From Fimbriimonadales bacterium (GTDB lineage Bacteria > Armatimonadota > Fimbriimonadia > Fimbriimonadales > GBS-DC): a stretch of 6,447 bases of DNA. Positions 5,424-6,447 of this stretch are shown here, piece after piece (within the stretch, counting starts at the first letter, position 1; each line of letters begins with the position of its first letter). The position numbers were made by a program, and so were the translations under genes. Under the pieces are notes generated by a model that was given only the letters and a program-made list of their open reading frames with translations, was not told the DNA's origin and ran no database searches. The stretch spans positions 1-6,447 of the forward strand of contig JANXCK010000094.1 in assembly GCA_025060055.1 (NCBI GenBank). Reading direction: 5' to 3'.

Positions 5424-5576
5424 TAAGAGACTGTTTAGGAAATAGACGACTGAAGCCGTTCCTGTGCAGACGAAGCCGACTTCCTTCGGCTGATAGTTCG
5501 CATAGGCGGGCTTTGTCTGCACAGACACGGCTTCAGCCGTCAAGAACGCCAACTGACTTCTTAGACAGTCTCTCAA
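5424..5576. mobile_element. MITE-like palindromic element A, copy 2 (intact)
   Basis: Terminal inverted repeats of 17 bp at 5427-5443 and 5556-5572 (GAGACTGTTTAGGAAAT versus GAGACTGTCTAAGAAGT) match at 14 positions. Inside, 33-bp arms 5445-5477 and 5509-5541 are inverted repeats with only four mismatches, so the whole element folds into one long hairpin. Its tip carries AGCCGA/TCGGCT (5474-5491). An alternative small hairpin (5495-5501 with 5506-5512) is possible. The left flank CTAA (5423-5426) fits the YTAR target style of IS5-family elements, but the right flank TCAA (5573-5576) is not an exact duplicate, so the family is only a guess. There is no ORF. It lies just upstream of the HDOD gene and downstream of the next minus-strand gene. 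Confidence 0.75.
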
Positions 5577-5580
5577 ACAC

Positions 5581-5616
5581 AAAAATCGGGTACGACGGCA
5601 TGCTTGCCGTCGTACC
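5581..5616 (-). terminator. Intrinsic terminator of the copper-amine-oxidase-like gene
   Basis: GGTACGACGGCA (5589-5600) pairs perfectly over 12 bp with 5605-5616 around a four-base loop. On the minus strand the stem is followed by CG and then five Ts (5585-5581) plus a T-rich tail. It sits 21 bases after the stop codon of the minus-strand gene ending at 5638. This is the only classic Rho-independent terminator in the window. Confidence 0.85.
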
Positions 5617-5637
5617 AAAGGCTCGCCTAATCCTACA

Positions 5638-6447
5638 TTAGCCCCTGAGGTAGATGTCGGGTCCCAGTGGCGGGCAATCGAAGTTGTCGGCGCCGCGCTT
5701 GCGCAGGTGCACGCCATACCACACCACGAGGTCCTCGTTGAAGGTGCGCTCGCCGTTGACATACTGCGTAATGTTCGCAAATGGACCGCCACTGCCCATC
5801 ATCTCTGTGCTGCGTGCTTTGACAACCCACAGGCTTCCCTCGCCTGTGCTGGGCGTTTCGTGGAAGCCATCCCTTGCGCCGGGCACGATTTCTGCAGTAA
5901 AGCCTGTGCTGAGCTTGCGCACGCGCCAGCGCGTATTGCGGTTGGGCCAGCGGAACCGCCGCGCCTCGATGCGGATTGGCTGCCAGTTCTCGCGGCGCGC
6001 CCCGCGTGGCGAATCGGTCTCTTCCACCACCAAACCGCCGATGCCATCCAGCGCAAAGTGCAGCCGCCAGTAGCCGTTATGTAACCGCGCAATACACACA
6101 CAGGGACTATCCGTGTAGCCATACAGGAAGCGTGGCTTGAGAATCCCCGCGAGGTTGAACCGCCAACCCGTGATATAGCGATACCAGCCTGCAGAGCATT
6201 CGCTGATAAGGAGAATCTCGTTCCCGCCTGGCTCCTCGTGAATGCCTACGCCCCGAAAGTTGCCCGAGTCGTTGCCGTCGTCGCAGATGGTGATGGCGCG
6301 CGTGTCAGGGTTAGCGAACCGCAACCCGTTGCCCAAGTCGGTGCCCGTGCACTTAAAGCATGTCTCTTGGTCGAGCCAGTCACGGTAGGGTCCGCAACTT
6401 CCATTATAAAACACATTCAGCACGGGCATTCCGCCGCGCTTTAGCAC
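5638..6447 (-). CDS. Copper-amine-oxidase-like protein with degenerate active site (5' end outside window)
   Basis: The frame is open from the window edge (6447) to TAA at 5640-5638, 269 residues; the GTG at 6447 is probably internal. By eye its motif order follows the catalytic domain of copper amine oxidases. KRGGMPVLNVFYNGSCGPY (3-21) parallels R..PVLYR.SL.EM.VPY. TDLGNG (36-41) parallels FD.GEYG, with the catalytic-base Asp. GVGIHEE (66-72) parallels the family's IC.HEE, CSAGWYRYITGWRF (84-97) parallels T.GNY.Y...W.F, and RLHNGYW (121-127) parallels the HxH copper motif. NEDLVVWYGVHL...GPD (237-264) parallels the late WY..H...GPDL stretch with the third copper His. The Tyr that would become topaquinone (Y89) is present, but the flanking Asn is Trp, the following acid is Arg, and HxH reads HNG, so normal oxidase chemistry is doubtful. 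The family call rests on remembered motifs. A strong terminator follows; location is unknown because the N-terminus is missing. Confidence 0.6.
   Translation of the reverse strand: MLKRGGMPVLNVFYNGSCGPYRDWLDQETCFKCTGTDLGNGLRFANPDTRAITICDDGNDSGNFRGVGIHEEPGGNEILLISECSAGWYRYITGWRFNLAGILKPRFLYGYTDSPCVCIARLHNGYWRLHFALDGIGGLVVEETDSPRGARRENWQPIRIEARRFRWPNRNTRWRVRKLSTGFTAEIVPGARDGFHETPSTGEGSLWVVKARSTEMMGSGGPFANITQYVNGERTFNEDLVVWYGVHLRKRGADNFDCPPLGPDIYLRG

Noticed and set aside
5280..5792. 170-codon minus-strand frame covering element A copy 2
   Set aside because: It overlaps two real genes in another frame and translates the palindromes; no homology-like features.
5654..6084. Plus-strand frames of 139 and 125 codons opposite the copper-amine-oxidase-like gene
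   Set aside because: Both are shadows of the minus-strand gene, lack ribosome binding sites and show no domain pattern.

Overview
The window looks like chromosomal DNA of a GC-rich, free-living bacterium with a taste for secreted and surface-anchored proteins. Three hints together suggest an Armatimonadota-like (or, less likely, Planctomycetota/Chloroflexota-like) organism: a C-terminal GGFW plus dockerin-type tail, a PEP-CTERM-type tail ending in RRRIR, and GC-rich palindromes in nearly every intergenic gap. This is an inference from protein style, not a database match.

Layout. 1-309 (+): the 3' end of a secreted protein with a two-loop dockerin-like calcium-binding tail. 414-1694 (+): metY, a PLP-dependent O-acetylhomoserine sulfhydrylase, with a stem-loop on each side. 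1805-2326 (+): a PEP-CTERM protein that lacks a signal peptide, probably an N-terminally truncated or relic gene. 2327-2554: no gene, but a palindromic repeat and a short promoter region. 2555-4288 (+): proS, bacterial prolyl-tRNA synthetase with the editing insertion. 4289-4528: a palindromic mobile-element remnant, itself apparently interrupted by a second small element. 4529-5374 (-): an HDOD-domain protein convergent with proS. 5375-5637: a short upstream region of the HDOD gene, an intact second copy of the palindromic element, and a terminator. 5638-6447 (-): the 3' part of a protein that resembles the catalytic domain of copper amine oxidases, with key active-site positions altered.

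The genes do not form a pathway or an obvious operon; each appears to be its own transcription unit, separated by hairpins. MetY (sulfur assimilation into homocysteine) and ProS (translation) are housekeeping enzymes. The HDOD protein is a signalling-type adaptor without a visible partner. The most unusual content is non-coding: a MITE-like element occurs twice in the same orientation on both sides of the HDOD gene. In the copy between proS and the HDOD gene, the element ends coincide with the stop codons of both genes, and a second tiny element flanked by TTA sits inside it. The most interesting protein is the apparent copper-amine-oxidase-fold protein with a degenerate cofactor site. I saw no clear defence system, CRISPR array, tRNA or rRNA.
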